The notes: generated by a model not told the origin, from the sequence alone. Counted from the stretch's first letter, positions 1-9,783 are shown. The stretch: DNA of 64,000 bases from Pseudobacteroides sp. (GCF_036567765.1 NZ_DATCTU010000004.1:62001-126000), one strand, 5' to 3'. Made by a program: numbers and translations.

Positions 1-12
1 ATTCTTGTTCAC
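1..12 (-). CDS. hfq: 5' end of a gene cut by the window edge, probably hfq
   Basis: Reading leftwards, a strong Shine-Dalgarno run (GAGGAGGAG, about 17-25) is followed after four bases by GTG at 12-10 and codons for Met-Asn-Lys-Asn before the window ends. Hfq in Clostridia often starts with a similar short Asn/Lys-rich stretch and lies directly downstream of miaA, as here. The identity rests on position and four codons only. The ribosome site makes a gene start very likely; the name is inference. Confidence 0.45.
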
Positions 13-84
13 GGGACTCCTCCTCTATCTATCTATTTTTATCCATGCTAAAACATAACACTTACCCGAAACTATACAATTATT

Positions 85-1026
85 CTATAGGAAATTACCA
101 TTTGTTGCAATATCATTTTCAATATTTTTTGCAATTTTATTTATGTCCTGCTCCGAATCCAAATCAATCCATTTAATACCTTCGGTCTTTTTAAACCACG
201 TTATTTGACGCTTGGCATACCTTCTTGATCCCATCTTTATTATTTCCTTTGCATCCTCTAAAGTAATTTCATCCTTAAGGTATAAAAGCAGTTCTTTATA
301 TCCTAAAGCTTGCATTGCAATGGTATTTCTATCATAGCCCATCCTTATAAGGTCTTTTACTTCTTCAATCAATCCCCTTTCAAACATTAAATCTACTCTT
401 TTGTTTATTCTATCATACAACCTTTCCCTGCCCATTTTAAGGCCATAGGTATAAAACTCATACCTGGAAGGGTTTTTCCTGGACACCTCCTGATGCTCAG
501 ATATTGTCTTTTTAGAATACTCATATACCTCTAATGCCCTAATGACCCGCTTTGTGTCATTCTTATGAATTCTTCCAGCGGCTAATGGGTCAACAGATTT
601 GAGTTTGTCATGAAGATAATCATTTCCCAGTTCCTCAGCTTCCTTCTTAAGTCTTTCCCTAAGCTCCCAGTCGCATACAGTCTCTGAAAAATCTATATTA
701 TAAAGAAGGGAATTGATATAAAGCCCAGTCCCCCCTACAACTATAGGCTGTTTTCCTTTATTTAATATTTCATCGATATATTTGGTCGCCAGCTCTTTAT
801 ATCTTGCCACACTAAACTCTTCATCAGGATTTACTTCATCAATAAGATAGTGCTTGATTCCTGACATCTCTTCCTCATCAGGCTTAGCTGTTCCGATATC
901 CATATACCTGTAAATTTGCATTGAATCCGCAGAGATTATCTCCCCTTCCAGTTCCTTTGCCAATTTAATAGACAATGCTGTTTTACCTGATGCTGTGGGA
1001 CCTACTATTACAATAACCTTACCCAT
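85..1026 (-). CDS. miaA: tRNA dimethylallyltransferase MiaA
   Basis: Transfers a dimethylallyl group to N6 of adenosine 37 in tRNAs reading UNN codons, which improves decoding. The N-terminal P-loop GPTASGKT, the SADSMQIY motif, GGTGLYINSLL and the C-terminal RRYAKRQITWFK segment are all present, and about 313 residues is the usual length. The chosen start is ATG at 1026, preceded by an AGGGG ribosome site; GTG at 1032 would sit on that site and is unlikely. The mutL stop codon lies within the ribosome-site region, so the two genes are very probably translationally coupled. It is the next-to-last gene of the ylbF-mutS-mutL-miaA-(hfq) run. Confidence 0.97.
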   Translation of the reverse strand: MGKVIVIVGPTASGKTALSIKLAKELEGEIISADSMQIYRYMDIGTAKPDEEEMSGIKHYLIDEVNPDEEFSVARYKELATKYIDEILNKGKQPIVVGGTGLYINSLLYNIDFSETVCDWELRERLKKEAEELGNDYLHDKLKSVDPLAAGRIHKNDTKRVIRALEVYEYSKKTISEHQEVSRKNPSRYEFYTYGLKMGRERLYDRINKRVDLMFERGLIEEVKDLIRMGYDRNTIAMQALGYKELLLYLKDEITLEDAKEIIKMGSRRYAKRQITWFKKTEGIKWIDLDSEQDINKIAKNIENDIATNGNFL

Positions 1027-1034
1027 AACCACCC

Positions 1035-3143
1035 CTACAAAACCCTTTTAAACATTTTTTCCAGCTCATGCTTTGTAAGCTTTACAATAACAGGCCTTCC
1101 ATGAGGACATGTATATGGATTCCTTGTTTCTCCAAGCTTATCCATGACACTGATTATTTCTTTTTCATCAAGCTTTTTATTAGCTTTTACAGCTGCCTTG
1201 CAGGCAATTGTGTAGATGGCTTCATCCGCCATAATATCAATATTGTCAACATTTGACTTCTTTATCTTGTCAACAATCTCTAAAAACAGCTCCTTAACAG
1301 AATTTATATCATTTATAAAAGGAACTGATCTTATGATAATTGAATTATTTCCAAAATTCTCAAAATTAAAACCTAAATTATTAAAAATTTCCTTCTTACC
1401 TTCAATAAACTTTATTTCGTTATACGGTATCTCTACAACCTCAGGTGTTAAGAGGATTTGTGAAAAAGGCTCCTTTTTACTGAACTTTTCCCTATAGTAC
1501 TCATACATAATTCTTTCATGTGCCGCGTGTTGATCAATAAGAAGGAGGTTATTATCTTTTTGTATAAGAATATAGGTGGAAAAAACCTGCCCAATTATTG
1601 TGGCATTTTTAAACACCTCAAGTTTCTCTTCTTTGGCCCTCCCATCCTCTTTATCATCACTCTTACATTTATCTATTGAATCAGTTTTATCAGATACAAT
1701 CAAGTTGTATTCTTTGTTTGTTTGCTTACTTTCTGGACTTTCAATTTCTTTCTTATTGTTATCGCCACTTTGTTCACATAACTTTTTACTAAATAAATTA
1801 TTGCTATTTAAATTATTATTATGTAAACTTTCCTTTTTTACTATTTCATTTTGTGTACTTAAATCAGATCCTTGAAACACCTCTATATTTTTACTTTCTT
1901 CTGTGCCAATATTTGGCGGCGTACTGTTTATATCTATATAATTATAATTAGATTTTTCTTCCTTGACTGCTTTAGCCGCACCTTTATCCCTATTCTGGTT
2001 TGTTAACTCATTTTTATCCGTTAACTCATTTTTATTTTTTAGAATACTTGCTGTCTCAATATTTTGCTGAACAAAATCCGGCTTTTTTATCTCCTGATCC
2101 GTAATTTTAAACAGATTTCCGCTTTTTTCTGTAAAATAGGCGTTTCTAATAAGGGGAGTACTTAAAAGTGCATTATTTATAGCATGATAAACACTCCTAA
2201 ATACCTCCTGCTCCTTTGAAAACCTTATTTCCATTTTTGTAGGATGAACATTGACATCAACCAACATTGGATTTATATTGATATTTAAAACGGTAAAAGG
2301 ATGCTTGTTCTTCATTACAAAAGTCTTATACGCTTCCTCAATGGCTGCAGAGATAAGCTTGCTTTTTATGTACCGTCCGTTAATAAAAACCGATTGGTAC
2401 TCCCTTGTAGATCGGGATATCTCAGGCTTACCAACATAACCTTTGATTTTAAGAATGGAGTCTTCATAATCAATAGGTAAAAGATTTCTGCTTACTTCTT
2501 TACCATATATGCTGAATATGACACTTAAAAGATCATTATTGCCTGGGGAATGTAGCACAACCGAGCTGTTCCCAATAAGCTTCATAGAAATGCCCGGCTT
2601 TGCGAGAGCTATTCTATTTACAATTTCAGAAATGTATCCGAACTCGGTGCTGTCTTTTTTAAGAAATTTGTATCTGGCTGGGGTATTATAGAATAAACTG
2701 CTTACTGTAAAACTAGTTCCAACAGGACACCCCACCTGTTTTATTTCCTTTACTGTGCCCCCCTCAACCCTTACATAAATACCATACTGGTTAGCCCTGG
2801 TCCTGGTTGTAAGCTCCACAACGGACACAGATGCAATGCTGGCTAAAGCTTCCCCTCTAAATCCTAATGTACCTATGGATTCCAGATCATTTGAGCTTCG
2901 TATTTTACTCGTGGCATGCCTTTCAAAGGCTATTTCAACGTCATCGTCTTCTATACCCGAGCCATTGTCGGTGACTCTCATAAGGCTTATTCCGCCGTTC
3001 TTTGCCTCTACGACTATATTATCTGCCCCTGCGTCTATTGAATTTTCCACAAGCTCCTTAATTACAGAAGCAGGTCTTTCAACCACTTCACCCGCAGCGA
3101 TTTTATTGGAAGTATTTTCATCAAGTAGTACAATCTTTCCCAT
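1035..3143 (-). CDS. mutL: DNA mismatch repair protein MutL
   Basis: Couples MutS mismatch recognition to strand incision. The N-terminal GHKL ATPase motifs are visible: ELVENSIDAG, DNGSGI, RHATSKI and GFRGEALASI within the first 105 residues. The C-terminal domain carries the endonuclease motif DQHAAHERIMYE, an ACKAAVKAN motif and CPHGRP near the end, so this is a nicking MutL as expected where MutH is absent. At 702 residues it is longer than most; the extra length is a polar Asn/Lys/Glu-rich linker (about residues 340-510) with near-duplicated short blocks such as KNELT. The ATG is preceded by AGAAGGG. It is followed directly by miaA and preceded by mutS with a 92-bp gap. Confidence 0.97.
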   Translation of the reverse strand: MGKIVLLDENTSNKIAAGEVVERPASVIKELVENSIDAGADNIVVEAKNGGISLMRVTDNGSGIEDDDVEIAFERHATSKIRSSNDLESIGTLGFRGEALASIASVSVVELTTRTRANQYGIYVRVEGGTVKEIKQVGCPVGTSFTVSSLFYNTPARYKFLKKDSTEFGYISEIVNRIALAKPGISMKLIGNSSVVLHSPGNNDLLSVIFSIYGKEVSRNLLPIDYEDSILKIKGYVGKPEISRSTREYQSVFINGRYIKSKLISAAIEEAYKTFVMKNKHPFTVLNININPMLVDVNVHPTKMEIRFSKEQEVFRSVYHAINNALLSTPLIRNAYFTEKSGNLFKITDQEIKKPDFVQQNIETASILKNKNELTDKNELTNQNRDKGAAKAVKEEKSNYNYIDINSTPPNIGTEESKNIEVFQGSDLSTQNEIVKKESLHNNNLNSNNLFSKKLCEQSGDNNKKEIESPESKQTNKEYNLIVSDKTDSIDKCKSDDKEDGRAKEEKLEVFKNATIIGQVFSTYILIQKDNNLLLIDQHAAHERIMYEYYREKFSKKEPFSQILLTPEVVEIPYNEIKFIEGKKEIFNNLGFNFENFGNNSIIIRSVPFINDINSVKELFLEIVDKIKKSNVDNIDIMADEAIYTIACKAAVKANKKLDEKEIISVMDKLGETRNPYTCPHGRPVIVKLTKHELEKMFKRVL

Positions 3144-3235
3144 AGTATCCCTTCTGCTAATTATTATAAGTATTGAAAATAAGCTCCATTAACAGACAAA
3201 TGTAATATATTTGTCAATTTAATATTGATGGACTG

Positions 3236-5854
3236 TCAAGAATTCCTGAGCTTTTGTTGGAGTTTATAGATTACATTAAGTGCATCTAAAGGAGTCAAAG
3301 CACTTACATCAACGGTTTTTAACTCCTCAATAACCTCCTGGAAACCCTTGTTTTCAGGCTTAACCGAAAACAAATTCATTTGCCCGTCAATAGGCAGATT
3401 CTTTTTTCTGATCCTCATTTCTTTTTTGTTTATATCTGCATCTTCCAGCTCTTTTAAAATCTCCTTTGCACGGCTTAAAACAGCCTGAGGCAATCCCGCA
3501 AGCCTTGCCACCTGAATGCCGTAACTGTCATCGGCACCACCCCTTATTATCTTCCTTAAAAATACGATATCCTCGCCTTTTTCCATAACAGAAATGCAGT
3601 AGTTCTTTATGCCTCCAATCTTACCTTCCAGCTCTGTAAGCTCATGGTAATGTGTTGCAAAAAGTGTCCTGCTTCCAAGCTTGTTTTTATCGCATATATA
3701 TTCGATAACAGCCCATGCGATGCTAAGACCGTCAAAAGTGCTTGTCCCTCTTCCAATCTCATCTAGAATCAAAAGGCTTTTATTTGTCGCATTTATGAGT
3801 ATATTTGCCATCTCAGACATTTCTACCATAAATGTACTTTGTCCGGCAGAGAGGTCATCCGATGCACCAACCCTTGTAAATATCCTGTCAACCACACCTA
3901 CTTTTGCACTCTTGGCAGGCACGAAGCTTCCTATCTGGGCCATAAGAACAATCAAAGCTGTCTGCCTCATGTAGGTTGATTTACCCGCCATATTAGGTCC
4001 TGTGATAATGGCCAGCCTGTTTTCCGACATGTCAAGATTAACATCATTTGGCACAAAATAGCCCTGCTCAAGCATTTTTTCCACCACAGGATGTCTTCCG
4101 TCAACTATTTCTATTTTCTCACCATTGTCAACGACAGGAAAACAGTAGGACTCTCTGTCAGCCACTTCTGCAAATGAACATAATACATCTATTTCCGCAA
4201 TTGCATTAGCTGTCCTTTTTATTCTTTCTATCTCCCCTGCTATTTTGTCCTTAACCTCAAGAAACAGCTTGTACTCAAGGTCTACAACCTTTTCCTCCGC
4301 ACCTAATATGGTGTCCTCTATTTCTTTAAGCACAGGGGTAATATACCTCTCACAGTTTGCCAGGGTTTGTTTTCTTATATAGCTTTCAGGCACCAATGAA
4401 AAGTATGATTTTGTAACCTCTATGAAATATCCGAAAACCTTATTAAATCCAACCTTCAGGTTTTTTATACCTGTCTTTTCCCTTTCGCTTGTTTCCAAAG
4501 CTGCAATCCATGTTTTACCTTCGGTAGTTGCATTCCTGTATTTGTCAACCTCTTCATTATAACCTGTTTTGATTATACCGCCTTCCTTAACTGATACTGG
4601 CGGCTCATCAGCAATGGCATTTTCAATAAGTTCATAAACATCTTGAAGAAGATCAATTTCATTATTTTTTCTTTCGATCAAGGATGCTGAAAAATCTTTG
4701 AGAAGCTCTTTAATATACGGTATCTGCCCCATTGAATTTTTCAAGGAAACAAGGTCTCTGCAGTTTACATTTCCTAGAATGACCTTTCCCATAAGCCTTT
4801 CAATGTCATATACCCTTTTTAAAAGCTCCCTTATTTCCACCCTAAACATGAACTTTTCTTTTAATTCACTGACAGCAAAAAGTCGTTCATTTATATCGGA
4901 TGTGTTAAGAAGAGGCTGCTCTACCCATCTTCTTATTGTTCTGCCTCCCATTGATGTCATTGTTTTGTCCAAAGCCCACAGGAGAGTTCCTTTTTTGGAC
5001 TTTTCCCTCATTGTCTCGGAAAGCTCAAGGTTTCGTCTTGTAGACATGTCCAATACCATAAACTCTTCTATCCTGTACAGATTTATATCCTGTATATGGT
5101 GAAGACTTACTTTCTGGGTCTGCTCTATGTACTGCAAAAGTGCTCCAGAAGCAATAAGAGGAAGGTTGAAAGAATCTCCGGCACATTTCTCACCCAATTT
5201 GTCGCAAAACTTATCCTCAGCTTTTTCCCTTGAAAAGCTTTCATCACCAAGGCATGTTACAAAGGAATTAAACCTGTTTTTAATAACGGACATGATTGTT
5301 TTATTCTCACACAACTCTCTATTGGCAATAATTTCAGAGGGCGAGTATTTTGCGATTTCATCCATCATTTTTTGAATGGTATTACCCCAACTAACTGAAG
5401 TAGCTGAAAATTCTCCTGTCGTTATGTCAACCGCAGCGATACCGAAATAATCTTTGCTTTTATATATCGACAAAAGGTAATTATTCTTCCTCTCATCAAG
5501 CATTGAAGAGTCTATCACAGTACCGGGAGTAACTACCCTGACAACATCCCTTTTAACTATACCCTTTGCAACAGCCGGGTCTTCAACCTGCTCACATATT
5601 GCAACCTTATATCCCTTATTGACAAGCCTTGCAATATAGCCTTCAGCAGAATGAAAAGGCACTCCACACATCGGTGCCTTTTCCTCCTGCCCACAATCTC
5701 TTCCTGTAAGAGTTATTTCCAGCTCTCTGGAAGCTGTTTGGGCATCCTTGAAAAACATTTCATAGAAATCCCCTAGCCTGAAAAACAGAATGCAGTCATC
5801 ATACCTTTCCTTGATATCAATGTATTGCTGCATCATTGGTGTAAGTGTTGCCAT
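3236..5854 (-). CDS. mutS: DNA mismatch repair protein MutS
   Basis: Recognises mismatches and small loops in DNA and licenses MutL in an ATP-dependent way. The mismatch-reading Phe-X-Glu motif is seen as F30-Y31-E32 in the N-terminal domain. The C-terminal ABC-type ATPase has Walker A GPNMAGKST near residue 618, the STFMVEM segment, Walker B LLILDEIGRGTS and TLFATHYHEL. At 872 residues it has the standard length. It starts with ATG 44 bp downstream of the YlbF-like gene and is followed by mutL, the common Firmicutes order. No unusual residues were seen. Confidence 0.98.
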   Translation of the reverse strand: MATLTPMMQQYIDIKERYDDCILFFRLGDFYEMFFKDAQTASRELEITLTGRDCGQEEKAPMCGVPFHSAEGYIARLVNKGYKVAICEQVEDPAVAKGIVKRDVVRVVTPGTVIDSSMLDERKNNYLLSIYKSKDYFGIAAVDITTGEFSATSVSWGNTIQKMMDEIAKYSPSEIIANRELCENKTIMSVIKNRFNSFVTCLGDESFSREKAEDKFCDKLGEKCAGDSFNLPLIASGALLQYIEQTQKVSLHHIQDINLYRIEEFMVLDMSTRRNLELSETMREKSKKGTLLWALDKTMTSMGGRTIRRWVEQPLLNTSDINERLFAVSELKEKFMFRVEIRELLKRVYDIERLMGKVILGNVNCRDLVSLKNSMGQIPYIKELLKDFSASLIERKNNEIDLLQDVYELIENAIADEPPVSVKEGGIIKTGYNEEVDKYRNATTEGKTWIAALETSEREKTGIKNLKVGFNKVFGYFIEVTKSYFSLVPESYIRKQTLANCERYITPVLKEIEDTILGAEEKVVDLEYKLFLEVKDKIAGEIERIKRTANAIAEIDVLCSFAEVADRESYCFPVVDNGEKIEIVDGRHPVVEKMLEQGYFVPNDVNLDMSENRLAIITGPNMAGKSTYMRQTALIVLMAQIGSFVPAKSAKVGVVDRIFTRVGASDDLSAGQSTFMVEMSEMANILINATNKSLLILDEIGRGTSTFDGLSIAWAVIEYICDKNKLGSRTLFATHYHELTELEGKIGGIKNYCISVMEKGEDIVFLRKIIRGGADDSYGIQVARLAGLPQAVLSRAKEILKELEDADINKKEMRIRKKNLPIDGQMNLFSVKPENKGFQEVIEELKTVDVSALTPLDALNVIYKLQQKLRNS

Positions 5855-5897
5855 TGCTACAATCTACCTCACTTTAAATATAACTGTTAAAATCATA

Positions 5898-6284
5898 TTA
5901 ATGTCCGCATCCGCATCCACAGGATGAACAGTTGTCATCTGAACATGGCTCCTGACCTGTAATACTGTACAATATCACATCGTTTATTTTCTTCATAAGA
6001 CCGTCAAAGTTGCCTTTTGCTTCGAAATATGCCCTTGTCGCGTCATAAGCAAGCACCTCATCTTGCTTTAGGGAATACCTCTTTTGTATATCTTCAAGAA
6101 TGTCTCTATCGGTTGTTTCACTCATTGCATTGGACATCTCCTGCTGCAGCATGTACAGATCATTTAGAAGACCCTTGCCTTTTTCATCCTGCATCAGCAC
6201 CTCTTCGGATTTTTTTAAACTTACCATTTGCTGCGACTCCTTGAGCATATTTCCTAGTTCTTTAGCCATATCAATAATATCCAT
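5898..6284 (-). CDS. YlbF/YmcA family protein with a Cys-rich tail
   Basis: A 128-residue, mostly helical protein of the YlbF/YmcA family. In Bacillus, members of this family form a complex with YaaT that binds iron-sulfur clusters and influences RNase Y-dependent RNA processing, sporulation and competence. The family's helical core spans about residues 1-110. The last 16 residues form a striking metal-ligand tail with pattern C-x4-C-x2-C-x-C-x-C-x-H. The position directly upstream of mutS matches the Bacillus ymcA-mutS-mutL order, although miaB and cotE are absent here. The start has AAGGAG eight bases before ATG. It probably leads the repair operon; its function in this organism is inferred. 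Confidence 0.8.
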   Translation of the reverse strand: MDIIDMAKELGNMLKESQQMVSLKKSEEVLMQDEKGKGLLNDLYMLQQEMSNAMSETTDRDILEDIQKRYSLKQDEVLAYDATRAYFEAKGNFDGLMKKINDVILYSITGQEPCSDDNCSSCGCGCGH

Positions 6285-6333
6285 ATTTTATTCTCCTTAA
6301 GTTTATTTGATCTTTTCATTTTTACATAGTGTA

Positions 6334-6363
6334 ATTTTACCATAAATATATGAAAATAATCAA
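6334..6363 (-). promoter_or_regulatory. Probable SigA-type promoter for the ylbF-mutS-mutL-miaA run
   Basis: On the minus strand, TTGATT (6363-6358) and TAAAAT (6339-6334) are separated by 18 bases. This lies about 50 bp upstream of the YlbF-like start codon in an otherwise non-coding stretch. The match is good but not perfect, and no start site is known. Confidence 0.45.
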
Positions 6364-6408
6364 TTTGTACAAAAATCAATAAAGTTTCTATACCCATCAA
6401 ATTAAAAC

Positions 6409-6490
6409 AACTTCACGCAACCTTTTTCTACAAATACCGAACTGATATATGACTTTAGGTCCGATATCAATAAAAAGGTAACGTGAAGTT
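6409..6490. repeat. Imperfect inverted repeat, about 20-bp arms
   Basis: The left arm at about 6409-6430 and the right arm at about 6470-6490 (AACTTCACG ... CGTGAAGTT at the tips) are complementary except for a few positions and enclose about 40 bases. It sits just downstream of the flavodoxin/ferredoxin gene and upstream of the YlbF promoter. It could act as a terminator for the former, but the long loop and lack of a clear U-run leave this open. Confidence 0.5.
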
Positions 6491-6529
6491 TATTTATAAA
6501 TAATCAAGCCCATGTCTACAGCCCAAATA

Positions 6530-7402
6530 TTAGTCTTCATTAAAAATGTAATTGTAGAATTCTTTATATTTACCCTTTGTCCCGGGAGTTATATATTCCC
6601 CTTTTATCTCAGAGTTTTCTATTATGCTCTGAAGGTTGTACCCGTCTTTAAATACAGCAAATTTAAAAATAGTAGGTTTTATAGACCCATTAGGGCATCT
6701 GTATATACAACGCAAGCATCCCATACATTTCCATCCGAACTTAACCTTCAAACCTTCCATTCTTATATTGCCACGAGGGCAATTCTTTACACATTTGCTG
6801 CAGCTGACACAATTACTGCTTACCTTCAAGTCCCTTCCGAATAAAGGTACTCCAACTCCTTCAAAAAAGCTTGCTACCCCAGTAAATAGAGTGAGAAAGA
6901 CTGAGTTTTTCTGTCTCCTCATCTTTCCATTTAATATTTCTCTTACAACCCTGTTTACTTTCTTTATAGCTGTAAGATACAACTGTTTTGAAAGCTCATC
7001 CGGATATTTTGTGAATATATTACTTGGCATTAGCACTAAGCTTTCATTAAATAGATCAAATCCCTTTGCAATTAGTTTGTTTTTTATAATCTTTGTTGAT
7101 CCTCCTTGAAGAAAGTTGGATCCCGCGTTCTTTATAATAAAGGTATACTTATCTTTAACCCTCGGAAGCTTTTTGATAAAATCATATACTATGCCGGGAG
7201 CATTAAAAGCATGTATTGGATAACATATACCAATCAAATCGTAATTGTTTACATCAAAATATACATTATCCTTTAAAATGTCTTCTATTCTAATTATTTC
7301 TATTTTATTACCGCTTTTTAAAATTTCATTTCCCAGCAAGTTAACAACTATTTCAGTATTTCCAGTACCCGAAAAGTAGAATACACCCACAGTCTTCTGC
7401 AC
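6530..7402 (-). CDS. EFR1-type flavodoxin/ferredoxin protein
   Basis: Two-part redox protein. The N-terminal half is flavodoxin-like, starting with the FMN phosphate-loop motif FSGTGNTE, followed by GICYPIHAFNAPG. The C-terminal part holds two [4Fe-4S] ferredoxin motifs, CVSCSKCVKNCP and CMGCLRCIYRCP. This is the EFR1 family layout, likely a cytoplasmic electron-transfer protein whose partners are unknown. GTG at 7402 is chosen because a run of seven G lies six bases upstream; an upstream TTG would put those G's inside the gene. It is a single gene in an AT-rich setting, with no clear operon partner. Confidence 0.85.
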   Translation of the reverse strand: MQKTVGVFYFSGTGNTEIVVNLLGNEILKSGNKIEIIRIEDILKDNVYFDVNNYDLIGICYPIHAFNAPGIVYDFIKKLPRVKDKYTFIIKNAGSNFLQGGSTKIIKNKLIAKGFDLFNESLVLMPSNIFTKYPDELSKQLYLTAIKKVNRVVREILNGKMRRQKNSVFLTLFTGVASFFEGVGVPLFGRDLKVSSNCVSCSKCVKNCPRGNIRMEGLKVKFGWKCMGCLRCIYRCPNGSIKPTIFKFAVFKDGYNLQSIIENSEIKGEYITPGTKGKYKEFYNYIFNED

Positions 7403-7908
7403 ATTAGTCCCCCCCAAAAAAGCTATATGAGAATATTATAAACTATATTAAAAACATCCCCAATTAACCCAATACCCAGCTAAATAAAGTGCATCCTTAT
7501 ATAGCCAGCCCGAATTATAAGAACATAAACAAAATTCTTACTTAATTATATATAAAAACCTCTTTGATTATTATTATAATACGAATTTAATTAAATTCCA
7601 AATAAAATTAACACCAAAGATAAATAAATTATGCAATTGATATATTTTTTTTATCTTTTAGTTATAAGAATAAACAACCAATTTTTATTTTCTTATAATT
7701 CTTATAATTTTTATATTTTTTAGAAATTCTAATAAAATATCATTAAATTAAAATAAAAATCATTAATATTTTTGCATAAAAAAAATATAATTGTTTTAGA
7801 AGATAATTAATAGTTAAATGTTTGTTTTAAATTTGTTTTGTTAGGGGAGTCTAAATCGCCAATTTCTTAATTTTAATAGATTCCATACTTTCCTGAAATA
7901 ATTACTGA

Positions 7909-7941
7909 GTAAAAAGGCTGTTAATGAAACAGCCTTTTTAC
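7909..7941 (-). terminator. Intrinsic terminator (second of a pair)
   Basis: Perfect 14-bp arms (GTAAAAAGGCTGTT and its complement) enclose five bases. On the minus strand the 3' arm ends in a T-rich stretch. It lies downstream of the cohesin-SLH gene ending at 8035 and would catch readthrough from the hairpin at 7964-8012. Confidence 0.7.
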
Positions 7942-7963
7942 TTTTTATTGTTTTTTTGAGAAA

Positions 7964-8012
7964 TAACAAAAAGTAAAACACTATTGCAAACCTAGTGTTT
8001 TACTTTTTGTTA
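7964..8012 (-). terminator. Intrinsic terminator of the type II cohesin-SLH gene
   Basis: A perfect 20-bp inverted repeat (left arm 7964-7983, right arm 7993-8012) with a nine-base loop, 22 bp after the stop codon at 8035. The stem is AT-rich and its minus-strand 3' arm is T-rich. It is the first of two stacked terminators. Confidence 0.75.
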
Positions 8013-8034
8013 TCTACATATGGGGTTGGCTTGC

Positions 8035-9783
8035 CTAAGCAGCCTCATCTCCATTTGAACTTCTGGTGCTTGTATGATCGTTGGCAGCTTCCTCTATATG
8101 TCCTATTGCCCAGTAATCATACCCTACATCGTCAAAGGTTGAAGGGACTCCAGTCAACGGGCCTCTCAGCAACATATTGTTAAGCATTGTTACTGCTTCT
8201 CCTCTTTTGATTTTATTATTGGGTAAAAACCTACCGTCCTTATATCCGTTTGTTATCTTTACCCTGTAAATTTCTTCAATATACTTTAACGCCCAGTGAT
8301 TAGAAATATCTTTAAAGTGAACCTCTATTGGCTCTGCCTCACTTAGGCTTAAGAATCTTGCTATGGCAGTTGCCATTTCTGCTCTTGTTATCATACCGTT
8401 AGGAACAAATTTGCCGTCACTGACACCTTTAAAAATGCCTGCATTGTTCACAGCGTTTATGTATGGTGCTGCCCAATGGTCACTCTCTACATCATCAAAA
8501 ACCTGGTCGTTATTGCCTGATACATCAATACCCAGTATGTTGCAGAACATAACAGCCGCTTCAGCCCTGGTTATTTCCTTAGTTGGTTTAAATGTGTTAT
8601 CAGGATAGCCTTTTATATACTTTTTATGGGAAACCTCTCCGAACTTATTGGATGTAGCCAAAACTCTAACCGTTGATTGGGCTATCTCTTCCGAGCCAAG
8701 TAAGACGCTTATGCTTGCAGTAGTGGATATTTCCTCTTCAGCTTTGTCTAGGGGTAATACCTTTACTGCATACTTAAGCTCACCTGATTTGTTGGAAGCA
8801 ATATTTCCAATATTCCATTTGATTTTGCCATCCTCCATACTACCGTTTGCCCCGCTTACAAATGATGTAAAATCCGATATGTCTGCTGATATTTCAGCAC
8901 CTACCGCAGTCTCATTTGTTCTGTTTTTATACTTTATTGTATATGTTATAACACTGCCCTCATTGTATATCTTTTTATCTGCACTTATAGAAATTGCCAG
9001 ATCCTCTACAATTACTGCAGGTATATATGTAACAATGTCTATCTTTTTTGTGGGTGCAGGCGTATTTGAAACCGCTGTAGGCGTCACCGTTCTATTTGGA
9101 TTTGTTGGTGTACTGGTGCCAGTAACCGCTGACCTTGTGGGTGTAACATTATTAGAAGCTGTTGGGGTCGCAGCAACTGTTGGGGTCTGGGATGATACTT
9201 GCCCCGTCAGTGATACAGCCCCTAAAACGGTATAATCGCTAAACTGTGCTCCCTTCCAATCAAAAGCCATAGTTCCGCTAACTGCATTTGTTAATGATGC
9301 GGCATTTTCCAATTTTATTTCTGTGTTTGCTGTTTTCAGAACCTCAAAATAAATATATGCTAAAGTTCCTGAGCTTTCTGGATTTCCGGAAGCTTCATAG
9401 CTCGCCATATTCATGTAGGTTCTTCCAAAAGTAAGGTTTCCCTTATCCAGATTGTGAGCTCCCATATCAGTAGGAGAATACCTTTTTTGTAATATATCAC
9501 CTGTCTCCGGTGTGGATGTACCATCATAGTAAGTTCCATCAGAGTAAGCGGGCTTGAGGACAGTAGGGTCATAGTTGATATTTGCTTGATAACCCGCAAA
9601 AGATGGAAAATCTTTTATCCTTAAAGAAACCTTAACGGTATCCCCAATTTTTATACTTGTCCGATCCGATTCGAGTATAAACTGCGAATTACTGTTTGCA
9701 TTTACATTGATGTAAGGCACAGCAAGACTACTAAAAACAATAATAAACGAAAGAATTGCAGATAATTTACTTTTTAACACCAT
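8035..9783 (-). CDS. Type II cohesin protein with SLH anchor (scaffoldin-like)
   Basis: Cell-surface anchoring protein that should bind type II dockerins and hold them on the cell wall. Order of parts: signal peptide (about 1-29), a cohesin of type II character (about 34-190, with FAGYQANINYDP, LTFGRTYMNM and a closing AFDWKG motif as in SdbA-like cohesins), a Pro/Thr linker (about 195-250), a DUF11/CARDB-like beta domain (about 255-375), and three SLH repeats with ITRAE motifs plus a partial fourth. The 582-residue length suits a single-cohesin anchor. The C-terminal half closely parallels that of the neighbouring 10165-11943 protein. The ATG has GGAAGGGG about 11 bases upstream. A tandem terminator follows. 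The dockerin type bound is inferred. Confidence 0.9.
   Translation of the reverse strand: MVLKSKLSAILSFIIVFSSLAVPYINVNANSNSQFILESDRTSIKIGDTVKVSLRIKDFPSFAGYQANINYDPTVLKPAYSDGTYYDGTSTPETGDILQKRYSPTDMGAHNLDKGNLTFGRTYMNMASYEASGNPESSGTLAYIYFEVLKTANTEIKLENAASLTNAVSGTMAFDWKGAQFSDYTVLGAVSLTGQVSSQTPTVAATPTASNNVTPTRSAVTGTSTPTNPNRTVTPTAVSNTPAPTKKIDIVTYIPAVIVEDLAISISADKKIYNEGSVITYTIKYKNRTNETAVGAEISADISDFTSFVSGANGSMEDGKIKWNIGNIASNKSGELKYAVKVLPLDKAEEEISTTASISVLLGSEEIAQSTVRVLATSNKFGEVSHKKYIKGYPDNTFKPTKEITRAEAAVMFCNILGIDVSGNNDQVFDDVESDHWAAPYINAVNNAGIFKGVSDGKFVPNGMITRAEMATAIARFLSLSEAEPIEVHFKDISNHWALKYIEEIYRVKITNGYKDGRFLPNNKIKRGEAVTMLNNMLLRGPLTGVPSTFDDVGYDYWAIGHIEEAANDHTSTRSSNGDEAA

Larger units (their letters stand above)
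7403..8034. other. Very AT-rich intergenic region with two tandem terminators
   Basis: No gene is supported here. About 7440-7850 is extremely AT-rich with short A/T runs and probably contains the upstream signals of the flavodoxin/ferredoxin gene. The right end (7909-8012) holds two strong hairpins listed separately. No open frame with a ribosome site was found. Confidence 0.7.
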
